A stretch of DNA of 64,000 nt from Hyphomicrobiales bacterium (GTDB lineage Bacteria; Pseudomonadota; Alphaproteobacteria; Rhizobiales; Rhizobiaceae), in NCBI GenBank assembly GCA_900473185.1, contig UCKU01000008.1, forward strand, positions 306,017-370,016, written 5' to 3'. The notes beneath the pieces are model-generated. The model was not told the DNA's origin. It made no database searches and saw only the letters and a program-made list of their open reading frames with translations. The position numbers were made by a program, and so were the translations under genes. Shown one piece after another: positions 34,741 to 43,848 of the stretch. Each line of letters begins with the position of its first letter. The stretch's first letter is position 1.

Positions 34741-36438
34741 ATGAGCTCCGACAGCCTCGAAACCCGCCGTCACCAGATGTTTCCGGTGCTGAGTGCCGCA
34801 CAAGTTCAAATGGCGACACGCTTTGCCAGCAGTGGCCCGCATTCCTTTGCCCCCGGCGAGATAGTCTCCCAGATCGGTGACAGGCATTCGCCCGCATGGC
34901 TGATCCTCTCCGGCCGCCTCGATGTCTTCAGGCACGACGGGCTGTCGATGCCGGAAGCGCTGATCACGAGCCATGGCACAGGGCAGTTTTCAGGAGAGGT
35001 CAGTCAGCTCTCCGGACGGCCCGTGCTTGCAGGCGGACGTGCCGGACCGGAAGGATGTGTGGCGCTGGCATTCGATGCCGCGCATCTGAAGGCTCTCATC
35101 ATAGGATCGGCCGATATCGGTGAGATCATCATGCGCGCCTATATCCTGCGGCGCGTGGAGCTGATCAATTTCGGCGGCGCCGGTTCGGTTCTGATCGGCA
35201 ATCCCGGAGAGCCCAATCTGGTTCGCCTGCAGGGCTTTCTGACCCGAAGCGGCTACCCGCATGTCGTGCTCGATGCGGCGTCGGACCATGAAGGCCGGGG
35301 CCTTGTGGAAAGGCTTGGGATTCTGGCGAGCGAATTGCCGCTCATGGTCTGCCCCAACGGAACGGTACTCAAACATCCGACAGACGCTGAAGCTGCCTGC
35401 TGCCTCGGCATCACGCCGGAGCTCGATCCGGCAATCGTCTATGATGTGGCGATCGTCGGAGCAGGTCCATCGGGTCTGGCTGCTGCGGTCTACGCGGCAT
35501 CGGAGGGGCTCAGCGTCATCGTCATCGACGCACGTTCGATCGGCGGACAGGCCGGCAGTTCCTCCCGTATCGAAAACTATCTCGGTTTTCCGACCGGAAT
35601 TTCAGGCCAGGCGCTTGCGGGCCGCGCCTTCAATCAGGCGCTCAAATTCGGAGCGGAAATCGCCTTGCCGCTCGATGTCAACGAGCTCGTTCCGGCCCCG
35701 GCCGGCAAACGCAGAACCGACCCTATGGTATTACGGATTGGCGGAGACAGGACGGTCAAGGCGCGTACCGTGGTCATTGCGTCAGGTGCGCGATACCGCA
35801 GGCCTGATATTCCTGATATCTCGCGCTTCGAGGGTGCGGGCATTTCCTATTGGGCATCCGCAATCGAAGCGAAACTGTGCGAAAACGACGATATTGCGCT
35901 CGTTGGCGGCGGCAATTCGGCCGGCCAGGCAATCGCATTCCTGGCGCCGCGGGTCCGGCGTCTCCACCTGGTGATCCGCCGAAGCTTGGCCGAAACCATG
36001 TCCACTTATCTGATCGATCGCATAGCGGCGCTGCCAAATGTGGAGATGCATCTCGGCTGCGAGCTGACGGCGCTGTCGGAAGATCTGCATGGTCGCCTGG
36101 CCGCAACCATCACGGATCTCAGGGCGCAGTCCGGGAAGAACTACAATCTTCGCCGCGTCTTCATGTTCATCGGCGCCGACCCGAATACCGATTGGATCAA
36201 ATGCCGTATCAAGACGGATGACAGGGGCTTCATCAGGACCGGTACGACCTTCAGCCCTGATGTCGAAGAGGAACTGGGAAGGCGCTCCCTGCAACTGGAA
36301 ACCAGTCTGCCGAACGTCTTTGCGATCGGCGATGTCCGGGCCGGGTCGACGAAGCGGGTTGCCGCAGCCGTCGGCGAGGGGGCTGCCGTCGTCAGCGATA
36401 TTCACGCGGCGCTGAGGCAGGCTGCGCTCATGAAATGA
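34741..36438 (+). CDS. cNMP-binding, thioredoxin-reductase-like FAD oxidoreductase
   Basis: A 565-residue, three-part protein. Residues ~15-135 form a cyclic-nucleotide-binding-like beta barrel (GEIVSQIGDRHSPAWLILSG). Residues ~145-225 look like a thioredoxin fold without CxxC (LTRSGYPHVVLDA, ELPLMVCPNGTVL). From ~232 on comes a low-molecular-weight thioredoxin-reductase-like domain with VGAGPSGLAAAVYAASEG, VGGGNSAGQAI and FAIGDVRAG. The redox CxxC of true thioredoxin reductases is missing; that segment reads ISYWASAIEAKLC. It may be a regulated NAD(P)H oxidase or a sensor. Its last 11 bases overlap the convergent LysR gene. Confidence 0.9.
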   Translation: MSSDSLETRRHQMFPVLSAAQVQMATRFASSGPHSFAPGEIVSQIGDRHSPAWLILSGRLDVFRHDGLSMPEALITSHGTGQFSGEVSQLSGRPVLAGGRAGPEGCVALAFDAAHLKALIIGSADIGEIIMRAYILRRVELINFGGAGSVLIGNPGEPNLVRLQGFLTRSGYPHVVLDAASDHEGRGLVERLGILASELPLMVCPNGTVLKHPTDAEAACCLGITPELDPAIVYDVAIVGAGPSGLAAAVYAASEGLSVIVIDARSIGGQAGSSSRIENYLGFPTGISGQALAGRAFNQALKFGAEIALPLDVNELVPAPAGKRRTDPMVLRIGGDRTVKARTVVIASGARYRRPDIPDISRFEGAGISYWASAIEAKLCENDDIALVGGGNSAGQAIAFLAPRVRRLHLVIRRSLAETMSTYLIDRIAALPNVEMHLGCELTALSEDLHGRLAATITDLRAQSGKNYNLRRVFMFIGADPNTDWIKCRIKTDDRGFIRTGTTFSPDVEEELGRRSLQLETSLPNVFAIGDVRAGSTKRVAAAVGEGAAVVSDIHAALRQAALMK

Positions 36439-37390
36439 TCTGCTGGCCGGGCGGTACAATTGCAGACAGCGGCTGGCGGGGAGAACGCCAATCCTTGCCC
36501 TGAACCAGGGTCCAGAAGCTCTCGGCAATGTCAGTCATGCGCGCGTGTGGTCTGATAAGGACGATGCTTACATCGACAGCCCAGTCGTACGATCCGGCTG
36601 AGGTCAGTCTTCCAACGGGTCCCATCTCGTCGGCTGCCAAGCTCTCCGGTATCCAGGCGACACCTTTTCCTTCGATGGCAAGCGCCTTCAGCGCCATGGC
36701 CAGATGGGATGTGAAGACTGTCGAGAGGTGCAGCCGATCTGTGTGGGCGGAGAGGGCGGACGAGAGGATGCGGCCCATGCCTGATGTTTCTTCGAAGGCG
36801 AGATGGGGGATTGCGCGATCTGCTGCTTGCGAAAGGGTGTGGAGTGGCTGGCCATCTCGGTCTCGCCCGCTGACGGGGATCAGGCGGTCGGTCGCAAGCT
36901 CCACATGCCTGTAGGCATTCATATCGAGACGGATCCTGCTGTTCCGGTGGTCGTGACAGAGCAGGAATTGGGCGCGGCCTTCCGTCATGATCCGCTCGCA
37001 CTCGTTCATGTTGTCCGAGAGAAGGCGGATCGGCATCGTCGATGCCTCGTGGCCGAGGGCCTGAATCCAACCGGGGAAGAAGATGAAGGAGAGGGCGTGG
37101 GTGGCGGCGAAGGTCACGGCCGAGGTCGCCGCACGCATCTGCTCGAGATCACTGATAACGCGTTCCAGCCGTGCGGCGATATCGTTTGCCGCCTCCAGCA
37201 TGGCTTCGCCCGCAGGGGTCAGCTTCAACCTGTGCGTCGAGCGGTCGACGAGTTCGGACCCGCACCAGTCCTCGAGGGATTTGATGCGGCGCCCAAAAGC
37301 CGGCTGCGTGATGTGGCGCTTCTCTGCTGCTCTCGAAAAGTTCAGCGTTTCGGCAAGAGCCTGGAGATCGGCGAGCCAGGCGGTTTCCAC
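36428..37390 (-). CDS. LysR-family transcriptional regulator, divergent from tarD
   Basis: About 320 residues. The HTH domain starts WLADLQALAETLNFSRAAEK and continues RHITQPAFGRRIKSLEDW. The effector domain follows. I chose the GTG at 37390 because family members start a few residues before this HTH; the frame is open to 37462 but the extra part is not conserved in look. It is divergent from tarD, and half-sites in the shared promoter suggest that it activates tarD in response to tartrate (inference). Confidence 0.88.
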   Translation of the reverse strand: METAWLADLQALAETLNFSRAAEKRHITQPAFGRRIKSLEDWCGSELVDRSTHRLKLTPAGEAMLEAANDIAARLERVISDLEQMRAATSAVTFAATHALSFIFFPGWIQALGHEASTMPIRLLSDNMNECERIMTEGRAQFLLCHDHRNSRIRLDMNAYRHVELATDRLIPVSGRDRDGQPLHTLSQAADRAIPHLAFEETSGMGRILSSALSAHTDRLHLSTVFTSHLAMALKALAIEGKGVAWIPESLAADEMGPVGRLTSAGSYDWAVDVSIVLIRPHARMTDIAESFWTLVQGKDWRSPRQPLSAIVPPGQQIIS

Positions 37391-37489
37391 GATGATCCAT
37401 CCGTTTTTCTGATGCCTAGGAAGCATTGACTGAACGGCATCGTTCCGACGATTTCGAGCCAATTCATGGATACTTCGAGAAAGTTATAG

Positions 37490-37525
37490 TGCCGATTCGG
37501 CATTAAAGGAACCCGGATCGGCATT
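37490..37525. promoter_or_regulatory. LysR-type operator candidate upstream of tarD
   Basis: TGCCGA-T-TCGGCA (37490-37502) is a dyad of the T-N11-A type. The half-site TCGGCATT (37497-37504) recurs at 37518-37525, exactly 21 bases or two helical turns further on. A recognition site with an adjacent activation half-site is a common LysR layout. Confidence 0.5.
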
Positions 37526-37600
37526 GGCTGGTGAGCGCGGTTTCTCCTAAAGTATTCCTATGCGAGGGCCGCGGCCCTCAGATCCGGAACGGAGACTGCC

Positions 37601-38764
37601 ATGCGTATCATCGATGTCCGCGAAGTGACGAAGCCGATCGCTTCGCCGATCCGCAACGCCTATATCGACTTCAGCAAGATGACGGCGAGCCTGGTGGCTG
37701 TTGTCACCGATGTCGTGAAAGACGGACGGCGCGTGGTCGGCTACGGTTTCAACTCAAATGGCCGTTATGGGCAGGGCGGGCTTATCCGCGAACGCTTTAG
37801 GGATCGCATTCTGGAAGCCGCACCGGAAAGCCTCGTGAACGATGCCGGCACCAATCTCGATCCGCACAGGATCTGGGCGGCGATGATGAAAAACGAGAAG
37901 CCCGGCGGCCACGGCGAGCGTTCGGTCGCGGTCGGCACCATCGACATGGCGGTGTGGGATGCCGTTGCCAAGATCGAGGGCAAGCCGCTCTTCCGGCTGC
38001 TGGCCGATATGAAGGGCAGGGAGGCTGACCCGAGGGTCTTCGTCTATGCCGCCGGCGGATATTACTATCCCGGCAAGGACAACAGCGCCTTGCGCAGGGA
38101 GATGCGCGGCTATCTCGACCGCGGCTACACCGTGGTCAAGATGAAGATCGGCGGTGCTTCGATCGAGGAAGACCGCGGCCGCATCGAATCCGTTCTCGAA
38201 GAGATCGGCTGGCAGGCGCAGCTTGCCGTCGATGCGAACGGCCGCTTCGATCTGGAGACCGGCATCGCCTATGCCAAGATGCTGCGCGACTATCCGCTCT
38301 TCTGGTACGAGGAAATCGGCGACCCGCTCGATTATGCGCTGCAGGCGGCCGTCTCCGAATTCTACGATGCGCCGATGGCAACCGGCGAGAACCTGTTCTC
38401 GCATCAGGACGCCCGCAACCTGCTGCGCTATGGCGGCATGCGTGCGGATCGCGATTACCTGCAGTTCGATTGCGCACTGTCCTACGGGCTTGTCGAATAT
38501 CTGCGCACACTCGACGTGCTGCGCCAGTTCGGCTGGTCGCCCTCGCGCTGCATTCCGCATGGCGGCCACCAGATGTCGCTCAATATCGCGGCTGGTCTCG
38601 GCCTTGGCGGCAATGAGAGCTATCCCGATCTCTTCCAGCCCTATGGCGGATTCCCTGATGGCGTTCAGGTGATCGACGGTCACATCACCATGCCGGAGCT
38701 GCCCGGCATCGGTTTCGAGGGCAAGTCCGATCTCATCAAGGTCATGCGGGAACTGGCGGAGTAA
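37601..38764 (+). CDS. tarD: D-(-)-tartrate dehydratase, enolase superfamily
   Basis: A 387-residue enolase-superfamily enzyme that strongly resembles the characterised Bradyrhizobium D-tartrate dehydratase as I remember it. Seen are KPIASPIRNAYIDFSKM, GERSVAVGTIDMAVWDA, the catalytic lysine in VVKMKIGG near residue 184, metal ligands in VDANGRF, EEIGDP and TGENLFS, and the catalytic histidine in CIPHGGHQMS near residue 322. It dehydrates D-tartrate to oxaloacetate. GGAGA precedes the ATG. Confidence 0.93.
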   Translation: MRIIDVREVTKPIASPIRNAYIDFSKMTASLVAVVTDVVKDGRRVVGYGFNSNGRYGQGGLIRERFRDRILEAAPESLVNDAGTNLDPHRIWAAMMKNEKPGGHGERSVAVGTIDMAVWDAVAKIEGKPLFRLLADMKGREADPRVFVYAAGGYYYPGKDNSALRREMRGYLDRGYTVVKMKIGGASIEEDRGRIESVLEEIGWQAQLAVDANGRFDLETGIAYAKMLRDYPLFWYEEIGDPLDYALQAAVSEFYDAPMATGENLFSHQDARNLLRYGGMRADRDYLQFDCALSYGLVEYLRTLDVLRQFGWSPSRCIPHGGHQMSLNIAAGLGLGGNESYPDLFQPYGGFPDGVQVIDGHITMPELPGIGFEGKSDLIKVMRELAE

Positions 38765-38859
38765 GGGCGAAGAGCTTGCGATCGCGTGACCGGGTCTATC
38801 AGCAAGACCTAAGTTTCAAGCTGCATGGCTCCCGGATGTTTAACAGCCGAATTTCTGCG

Positions 38860-38887
38860 CGAGGGCGCGGCTGGCGCCACGCCCTCG
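38860..38887. terminator. Stem-loop between tarD and the alpha/beta hydrolase
   Basis: CGAGGGCG (38860-38867) pairs with CGCCCTCG (38880-38887) around a 12-base loop, between two convergent genes. There is no T-run, so the terminator call is tentative. Confidence 0.4.
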
Positions 38888-38894
38888 GGAAATG

Positions 38895-39584
38895 TCAGGC
38901 ATCGATCGCGGCCGCGGCACTGGCGATAAAGTCTGCGACCGCTTCGGGCTGGGACAGCATGGGGACGTGGCCGCTTTGCAGGACAAGCGTCTCGCCCTTC
39001 ATGTGCGCGGCGGAATCGCGTTCCACGGCCGGCGGGATGGTTTCGTCTTTGGCCGCAACGAGGTACCAAGAGGGCTTGGAACGCCATGCGGCCCGGCTGA
39101 TCTTGGCGCCAAAGCAGGCGACGGCGAGCGGGCCCTGGGTGGCATAAACGATATCGGCTTCGGCTGCCGGCAGGTCCTGAACGAAGTGCTTGCGAACACC
39201 ATCATGCGTCAGCGCCACATAGCCTTCGCCATATGGCTTGATCTCGGCGGCGCCGGGTGCGGGTTCATAGTCCTTCCACCAGTCCTTGAAGGACTGGCCG
39301 GTGTCGGGTGCGCCGGCTGCGATATAGACGAGGCCCTTGACCTGCTGATGATTGCCCGCCTCGGTAATGACGGCGCCGCCCCAGGAATGGCCGACGAGCA
39401 GAACGGGACCCTCCTGCATTTCAATTACGCGATGGGCTGCTTTCACATCATCCGCAAGCGAGCTGAGCGGATTTTGAACTGCGATTGCCTTCAGCCCGCG
39501 CGCTGCAAGCAAAGGGATGACCTTCACCCAGCAAGAGCCGTCGGCGAAAGCACCATGCACGAGAACGACTGTCTTTATGGTCAT
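38895..39584 (-). CDS. Alpha/beta hydrolase
   Basis: A 229-residue hydrolase. Beta-strand 1 is followed by VLVHGAFADGSCW, the oxyanion-hole region. The nucleophile elbow is GHSWGG with serine near residue 73. The catalytic histidine is in LQSGHVPMLSQP near the C-terminus. Family members act as esterases or in quorum-signal or aromatic degradation; substrate unknown. AGGAAG lies upstream of the ATG at 39584; the frame continues to 39740 through two short tandem repeats and does not look coding there. Confidence 0.9.
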   Translation of the reverse strand: MTIKTVVLVHGAFADGSCWVKVIPLLAARGLKAIAVQNPLSSLADDVKAAHRVIEMQEGPVLLVGHSWGGAVITEAGNHQQVKGLVYIAAGAPDTGQSFKDWWKDYEPAPGAAEIKPYGEGYVALTHDGVRKHFVQDLPAAEADIVYATQGPLAVACFGAKISRAAWRSKPSWYLVAAKDETIPPAVERDSAAHMKGETLVLQSGHVPMLSQPEAVADFIASAAAAIDA

Positions 39585-40248
39585 GACATTCTTCCTTCCT
39601 GTGAGTTTCTGGCCTGTGAGTTTCTGGGGGCAATGTTCCGGTTCAGTCTTCTGGTTCAGTCTGGGGAATGGATAGACGCGCCGTGCGATATGCATGAGAC
39701 GAATGCAGGCATCGGATGATCTTGTCGTCAACGTTTGCACGGCATGCCGGTAGCGACAGCAACGGATATTGCTCAGCCGATGCCATAAGCAATAGGGGGT
39801 GCAGAGACGCGATTGGTGGTCTGCCTGTCTGCGATAGCTCTAGCGGCCATGAAAGTCCAACACACGTCACCCCAATTCCAGGTGACGGGCTTCATGGCGT
39901 TTTTCGTCGAAGATAACAGGCGCTGTAACGTAGAATTGTTGCGCAGTCTCCGGAGCGTGCAGAGACAAAAGGAAGATTGTTCGTATAATGTGATACGATT
40001 TTCTTCGCTATTTTATTTTCTGATTTTAGAAAAGTCTCTAATTTCGATATATAATATTTATTTTATGAAAATAATCGAAGAACGTGCTATGATTTGTTTT
40101 TCTATCTATGAATTTGACTTTCGGCCGGCCCCCATCGAACAGGCGGGGAACCTGCTGCAGAAGCGCGGATCATAACGTTCGTGCCGTCGACCCCCCAGGG
40201 GGCAATGGCCGCAAAGAACAGCGTCTCGGCCAGGCGCGGATAACGAAA
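39585..40248. other. Gene-free stretch with an AT-rich core
   Basis: About 660 bases without a recognisable gene. At 39599-39627 a 15-base unit (CTGTGAGTTTCTGG) is repeated twice in tandem, and at 39640-39662 GGTTCAGTCT recurs with a 13-base period. From ~39960 to ~40110 the sequence is strongly AT-rich, unlike its surroundings. No insertion-sequence end or tRNA was seen. Confidence 0.5.
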
Positions 40249-40509
40249 ATGATTGGCGAGATAGATATGCAATCGGCACGATATGGAAAAAAGGATCTGA
40301 GGTTCGCAAGGCTTCACGCCGTGAAGGCGGAGCAGCGCATCACCGGCCAGGAAAGCGTCGTTAAAAGGCTGCGGCTGACGGGGAGGCCGCTGGATGTCGA
40401 AAATGCGCTGTTGGGCAGGCTCTACGATCGCAAGAGACGCGTTATCTACCACTTGAAGCGTATCGAAGATTCCCTCGATGTGACATCGCAATCCGAAGTG
40501 ACACCGTAA
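40249..40509 (+). CDS. Small basic helical protein of unknown function
   Basis: About 86 residues, rich in Arg/Lys, with ARLHAVKAEQRITGQESVVK and RLRLTGRPLDVENALLGRLY resembling short helical proteins common in rhizobia (pattern: ERI-Q-x-LI-LR-x-G followed by a helix with LL). No function known. The start could also be the ATG at 40267. An antisense frame covers the same bases but has no recognisable pattern. Confidence 0.5.
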   Translation: MIGEIDMQSARYGKKDLRFARLHAVKAEQRITGQESVVKRLRLTGRPLDVENALLGRLYDRKRRVIYHLKRIEDSLDVTSQSEVTP

Positions 40510-40586
40510 TCTGGGATCAATGCCGGCGGCTGATCGGCCATATGTCGTGGTCCGGTGCCGGCCGGTGCATTCGACGGGAGAATATC

Positions 40587-41177
40587 ATGTCGGCCGGCAC
40601 TGTTGCTGAAATCTCCGACGAGGCAATCGGTTCCGGCGCGAACAGGTACCTCGGCAAACCTTTCGAGCTCTTAACCGAGCGCGAACGGGCAGTCTTCCGG
40701 CGACTGATCTCCCGGCACGCGATTGCCCATGATTCCAATCAGTCCTTCGATGCAAAGCTGACACCGTCGCAGCGGCTGGCCGACAAGGTGGCGGAATTCG
40801 GCGGTTCGTGGACCTTCATCATCCTCTTCGGGATCGCCCTTGCAGTATGGGTCGCCAGCAATCTGCTGGCCGCAACGCGCGCCTTCGACCCCTATCCCTT
40901 CATATTCCTCAATCTCATCCTTTCCATGCTGGCAGCCGTGCAGGCGCCGGTCATCATGATGAGCCAGAATAGGCATGCCGCCAAAGACCGGGTCGATGCT
41001 GCGCACGACTACGAGGTCAATCTGAAGGCTGAGATCGAAATCATGGCGCTGCATGACAAGCTCGACGAGCTCAGAAATACCGATCTGAAATCGCTCGTCG
41101 CCCAGCAGCAGGAGCAGATCGCGCTTCTGACGAAATTGATGCTCGGCCCGCCGGGTCAGCAACGGCAGGGCCTTTAA
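40587..41177 (+). CDS. DUF1003 membrane protein
   Basis: A 196-residue protein. DUF1003 is marked by QRLADKVAEFGGSWTFIILFG, two helices (about residues 75-95 and 105-125), the FDPYPFIFLNLILSMLAAVQ segment and a cytoplasmic C-terminal coiled coil ending in QQQEQIALLTKL. Function of the family is unknown. GGGAG precedes the ATG. The next gene starts 16 bases later, so they are likely co-transcribed. Confidence 0.9.
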   Translation: MSAGTVAEISDEAIGSGANRYLGKPFELLTERERAVFRRLISRHAIAHDSNQSFDAKLTPSQRLADKVAEFGGSWTFIILFGIALAVWVASNLLAATRAFDPYPFIFLNLILSMLAAVQAPVIMMSQNRHAAKDRVDAAHDYEVNLKAEIEIMALHDKLDELRNTDLKSLVAQQQEQIALLTKLMLGPPGQQRQGL

Positions 41178-41193
41178 AGTACCGGAGGCTAGC

Positions 41194-41637
41194 ATGCAGC
41201 TGCGAGAAATGACCGATAATGCCTGCATCGAGTTTCTGGCGAGCCACATGTTTGGCCATCTCGGGTGCAGCGGTGAGCAATATCCCTATATCGTTCCCAT
41301 TCACTACGCCTATGAAGGACGCCAGCTGTTCATGTTTTCCATGCCCGGCCTGAAGATCGACCGTCTCAGGGCAAACCCCCTGGCCAGTTTCCATGCCGAA
41401 GAGCTCGGCCAGGACAGGAAGTGGAAAAGCGTCCTCGTTCACGGTCGTTTCGAGGAGCTGACGGATACGTCAGCGCGCCGAGATGAACGCATCCATGCAT
41501 GGTCGCTTCTGGAAAAGCGTGCCTTCTGGTGGGAGCCCGGATCTTTCAATTTCGGCGCCGATACAGATGAGCCGCTGGACGCGCCGATCTTCTTCAGCCT
41601 TTCGATCGAGGTGCTCTCTGGACGGGAGACGATCTGA
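41194..41637 (+). CDS. Pyridoxamine 5'-phosphate oxidase-like flavin-binding protein
   Basis: A 147-residue split-barrel protein of the FMN-binding PNPOx-like class. Features are HLGCSGEQYPYIVPIHYAYE, FSMPGLKIDRLRANPLASFHA, and WKSVLVHGRFEEL. Typical members bind FMN or F420 and act in stress tolerance or as nitroreductase-like enzymes. It follows DUF1003 in a probable operon. Confidence 0.88.
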   Translation: MQLREMTDNACIEFLASHMFGHLGCSGEQYPYIVPIHYAYEGRQLFMFSMPGLKIDRLRANPLASFHAEELGQDRKWKSVLVHGRFEELTDTSARRDERIHAWSLLEKRAFWWEPGSFNFGADTDEPLDAPIFFSLSIEVLSGRETI

Positions 41638-41763
41638 CGGTCCCGCGCGGCATGTTTCGCCTGCGGGCCGGGGACGCCCCGGCAGCCAAGCCGGATCGAT
41701 AACTCATCAGCCATCAACATCTGACAGGACGAACAACGGGTGGGGCCGCACGCACAGATGCGA

Positions 41764-41792
41764 TTGACGGACCGCAAAATTGCGGTTAGCTC
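41764..41792 (+). promoter_or_regulatory. Promoter with internal palindrome for the ilv leader
   Basis: TTGACG (41764-41769) and TAGCTC (41787-41792) are spaced 17 bases. Between them ACCGCAA and TTGCGGT (41771-41786) form a dyad. The dyad between -35 and -10 suggests a repressor or activator site in addition to attenuation. Promoter assignment is by eye. Confidence 0.4.
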
Positions 41793-41800
41793 TTACGCCC

Positions 41801-41857
41801 ATGAAAATCGCAATGGTTCTTGCAGTGGTGATATCGCGCATGGGCAGGACGGTGTAA
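41801..41857 (+). CDS. ilv leader peptide (branched-chain amino acid sensing)
   Basis: An 18-residue open frame, MKIAMVLAVVISRMGRTV, with four Val, two Ile and one Leu. It precedes hairpins and a rho-independent terminator. This is the classical arrangement of a translation-controlled attenuator: ribosome stalling at Val/Ile/Leu codons under starvation would allow read-through into ilvB. Confidence 0.75.
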   Translation: MKIAMVLAVVISRMGRTV

Positions 41858-41915
41858 CCGTCCGGCATTAGCCACCCATGCGCCGAACACAAGGTCCCTG
41901 ACGGGGCCTTTTTTT
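41836..41915 (+). terminator. Attenuator of the acetolactate synthase gene
   Basis: Outer stem GCGCATGGG (41836-41844) with CCCATGCGC (41875-41883), inner stem GGACGGT (41847-41853) with ACCGTCC (41857-41863), the latter spanning the leader stop codon. They are followed by AAGGTCCC-TGAC-GGGGCCTT (41891-41910) and a run of T. The last is a typical intrinsic terminator, 48 bases before the ilvB start. Confidence 0.75.
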
Positions 41916-41962
41916 ATGCCCCGTCGCACCCCAATCACCCCATCAACGACGGAACAATTGCT

Positions 41963-43789
41963 ATGACCGGCGATAAGGCTAGCTTTACCCAAAACTCTCC
42001 CGAGACTTCCGCGAACACTCCAATCGGCCGCCTGATGAACGGCGGCGAAATCGTTCTGCAGGCGCTGCGCGACAATGGCGTCGAGCACATCTTTGGGTAT
42101 CCCGGCGCTGCCGTGCTGCCGATCTATGACGAGATCTTTCAGCAGGACGAGATCAAGCATCTGCTCGTGCGCCATGAGCAGGGTGCGGGCCATGCCGCCG
42201 AAGGCTATGCGCGCTCGACCGGCAAGGTCGGCGTCATGCTGGTGACCTCTGGACCAGGTGTCACCAATGCGGTGACGGCGCTGCAGGATGCGCTGATGGA
42301 TTCCATTCCGCTCGTCTGCCTGACGGGGCAGGTGCCGACGACGCTGATCGGCACGGACGCCTTTCAGGAATGTGATACGGTTGGTATCACGCGGCCCTGC
42401 ACCAAGCATAATTTCCTCGTCGATCACATCGATGATCTCGCGAAGACGATCCATCTCGCCTTCAGGATCGCGACATCGGGCCGGCCTGGGCCGGTCCTGG
42501 TCGATATGCCGAAAGACGTGCTGTTTGCGAGCGGACTTTATGTCGGCCCGGAGGAGATATCGGTGCCGGCGCGCTACGAGCCGCGGACGGGCGGCGATCG
42601 TGAGGCGATCGCGGCCGCGGTCAGGCTGATGGCGCAGGCTGAGCGGCCGCTCCTCTATACCGGCGGCGGCGTCATCAATTCCGGGCCGGAGGCCTCGCGC
42701 CTGCTGCGGGAACTGGTGGAGCTGACGGGCTTTCCCATCACCTCGACGCTGATGGGGCTTGGCGCCTATCCCGCGTCGGGGCCGAACTGGCTGAAGATGC
42801 CGGGCATGCATGGTTCCTACGAGGCCAATATGGCGATGCATGATTGCGACCTGATGATTGCCATCGGCGCGCGCTTCGACGATCGCGTCACCTCGCGCGT
42901 CGACAAGTTCTCGCCCGGTTCGAAGAAGATCCATATCGATATCGATCCGTCCTCGATCAACAAGAATGTATCAGTTGATATCGGGATCGCGGGCGATGCG
43001 GCCGCCATACTTTCGGAGATGATTGAAGCCTGGCGGGCGCTTCCCGAAGCGCCTGAGCGACGGCGGCTCGCGGGCTGGTGGGCCGAGATCGAAGAGTGGC
43101 GGGCGCGAAAATCCTTTGCCTATGAGAGGCGCCGGGACGAGATCATGCCGCAATATGCGCTGGAGCGGCTGCATGCGCTGACCACCGATCTCGACCCGAT
43201 CGTGACGACTGACGTCGGCCAGCATCAGATGTGGGCGGCACAGCTTTTCGGTATCGAAGGGCCGAACTGCTGGCTCACTTCGGGCGGGCTCGGCACGATG
43301 GGATACGGGTTGCCGGCGGCCATCGGGGCGCAGATTGCCCATCCCGGGCGGCTGGTTCTCGGCATTGTCGGCGATGGCTCGGTGCAGATGACGCTGAAGG
43401 AGCTTTCGGCGGCGATGCAGCATCAGGCACCGGTGAAGATCTTCATCTTGAACAACGCGCAGCTCGGCATGATCCGGCAGTGGCAGCAGATCCTGCACGG
43501 CAACCGACGGGATCGATCCTACTCCGCTTCGCTGCCGGATTTCGTCAAGCTGGCGGAAGCCTATGGCGCAGTGGGCTTGCGCTGCGAGAGGCCAGATGAG
43601 CTGGATGCGAAGATCAGGGAGATGATCGCCATTAACCGGCCTGTTCTGTTCGACTGCCGGGTCGCGGCGCTCGAAAACGTCTATCCGATGGTCCGCAGCG
43701 GCCAGCCGCATAATGACATGCTGTTTGGCGAGGATGTGCAGGCGGCGGAAGCTGAGGGCGAATTCGGCTTCAGCCAGGGGCTGGTTTGA
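41963..43789 (+). CDS. ilvB: Acetolactate synthase, large (catalytic) subunit
   Basis: A 608-residue ThDP enzyme. It has the three domains of AHAS: N-terminal PYR with the catalytic glutamate in [19 protein letters not shown], a central FAD-binding domain with MLGL-type LMGLGAYP and [13 protein letters not shown], and a C-terminal PP domain with ThDP motif [17 protein letters not shown] and LNN. It makes 2-acetolactate and 2-aceto-2-hydroxybutyrate. No ilvH regulatory subunit is adjacent. The leader attenuator upstream implies repression by branched-chain amino acids. GGA lies about ten bases before the ATG. Confidence 0.95.
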   Translation: MTGDKASFTQNSPETSANTPIGRLMNGGEIVLQALRDNGVEHIFGYPGAAVLPIYDEIFQQDEIKHLLVRHEQGAGHAAEGYARSTGKVGVMLVTSGPGVTNAVTALQDALMDSIPLVCLTGQVPTTLIGTDAFQECDTVGITRPCTKHNFLVDHIDDLAKTIHLAFRIATSGRPGPVLVDMPKDVLFASGLYVGPEEISVPARYEPRTGGDREAIAAAVRLMAQAERPLLYTGGGVINSGPEASRLLRELVELTGFPITSTLMGLGAYPASGPNWLKMPGMHGSYEANMAMHDCDLMIAIGARFDDRVTSRVDKFSPGSKKIHIDIDPSSINKNVSVDIGIAGDAAAILSEMIEAWRALPEAPERRRLAGWWAEIEEWRARKSFAYERRRDEIMPQYALERLHALTTDLDPIVTTDVGQHQMWAAQLFGIEGPNCWLTSGGLGTMGYGLPAAIGAQIAHPGRLVLGIVGDGSVQMTLKELSAAMQHQAPVKIFILNNAQLGMIRQWQQILHGNRRDRSYSASLPDFVKLAEAYGAVGLRCERPDELDAKIREMIAINRPVLFDCRVAALENVYPMVRSGQPHNDMLFGEDVQAAEAEGEFGFSQGLV

Positions 43790-43800
43790 GCCGTTCCGCT

Positions 43801-43833
43801 GCATCGGCCGGTGTTGAGAGCATCGGCCGATGC
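43801..43833. terminator. Stem-loop after ilvB
   Basis: GCATCGGCCG (43801-43810) pairs perfectly with CGGCCGATGC (43824-43833) around a 13-base loop. It lies between the convergent ilvB and symporter genes. No T-run follows in either direction. Confidence 0.45.
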
Positions 43834-43848
43834 GCCTGACGGACGATA

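Noticed and set aside
37149..37400. A small minus-strand frame near the LysR start
   Set aside because: It is an out-of-frame shadow of the LysR HTH region.
40102..40491. A minus-strand frame of 129 residues
   Set aside because: No recognisable pattern, while the plus-strand frame has a familiar helical layout; still uncertain.
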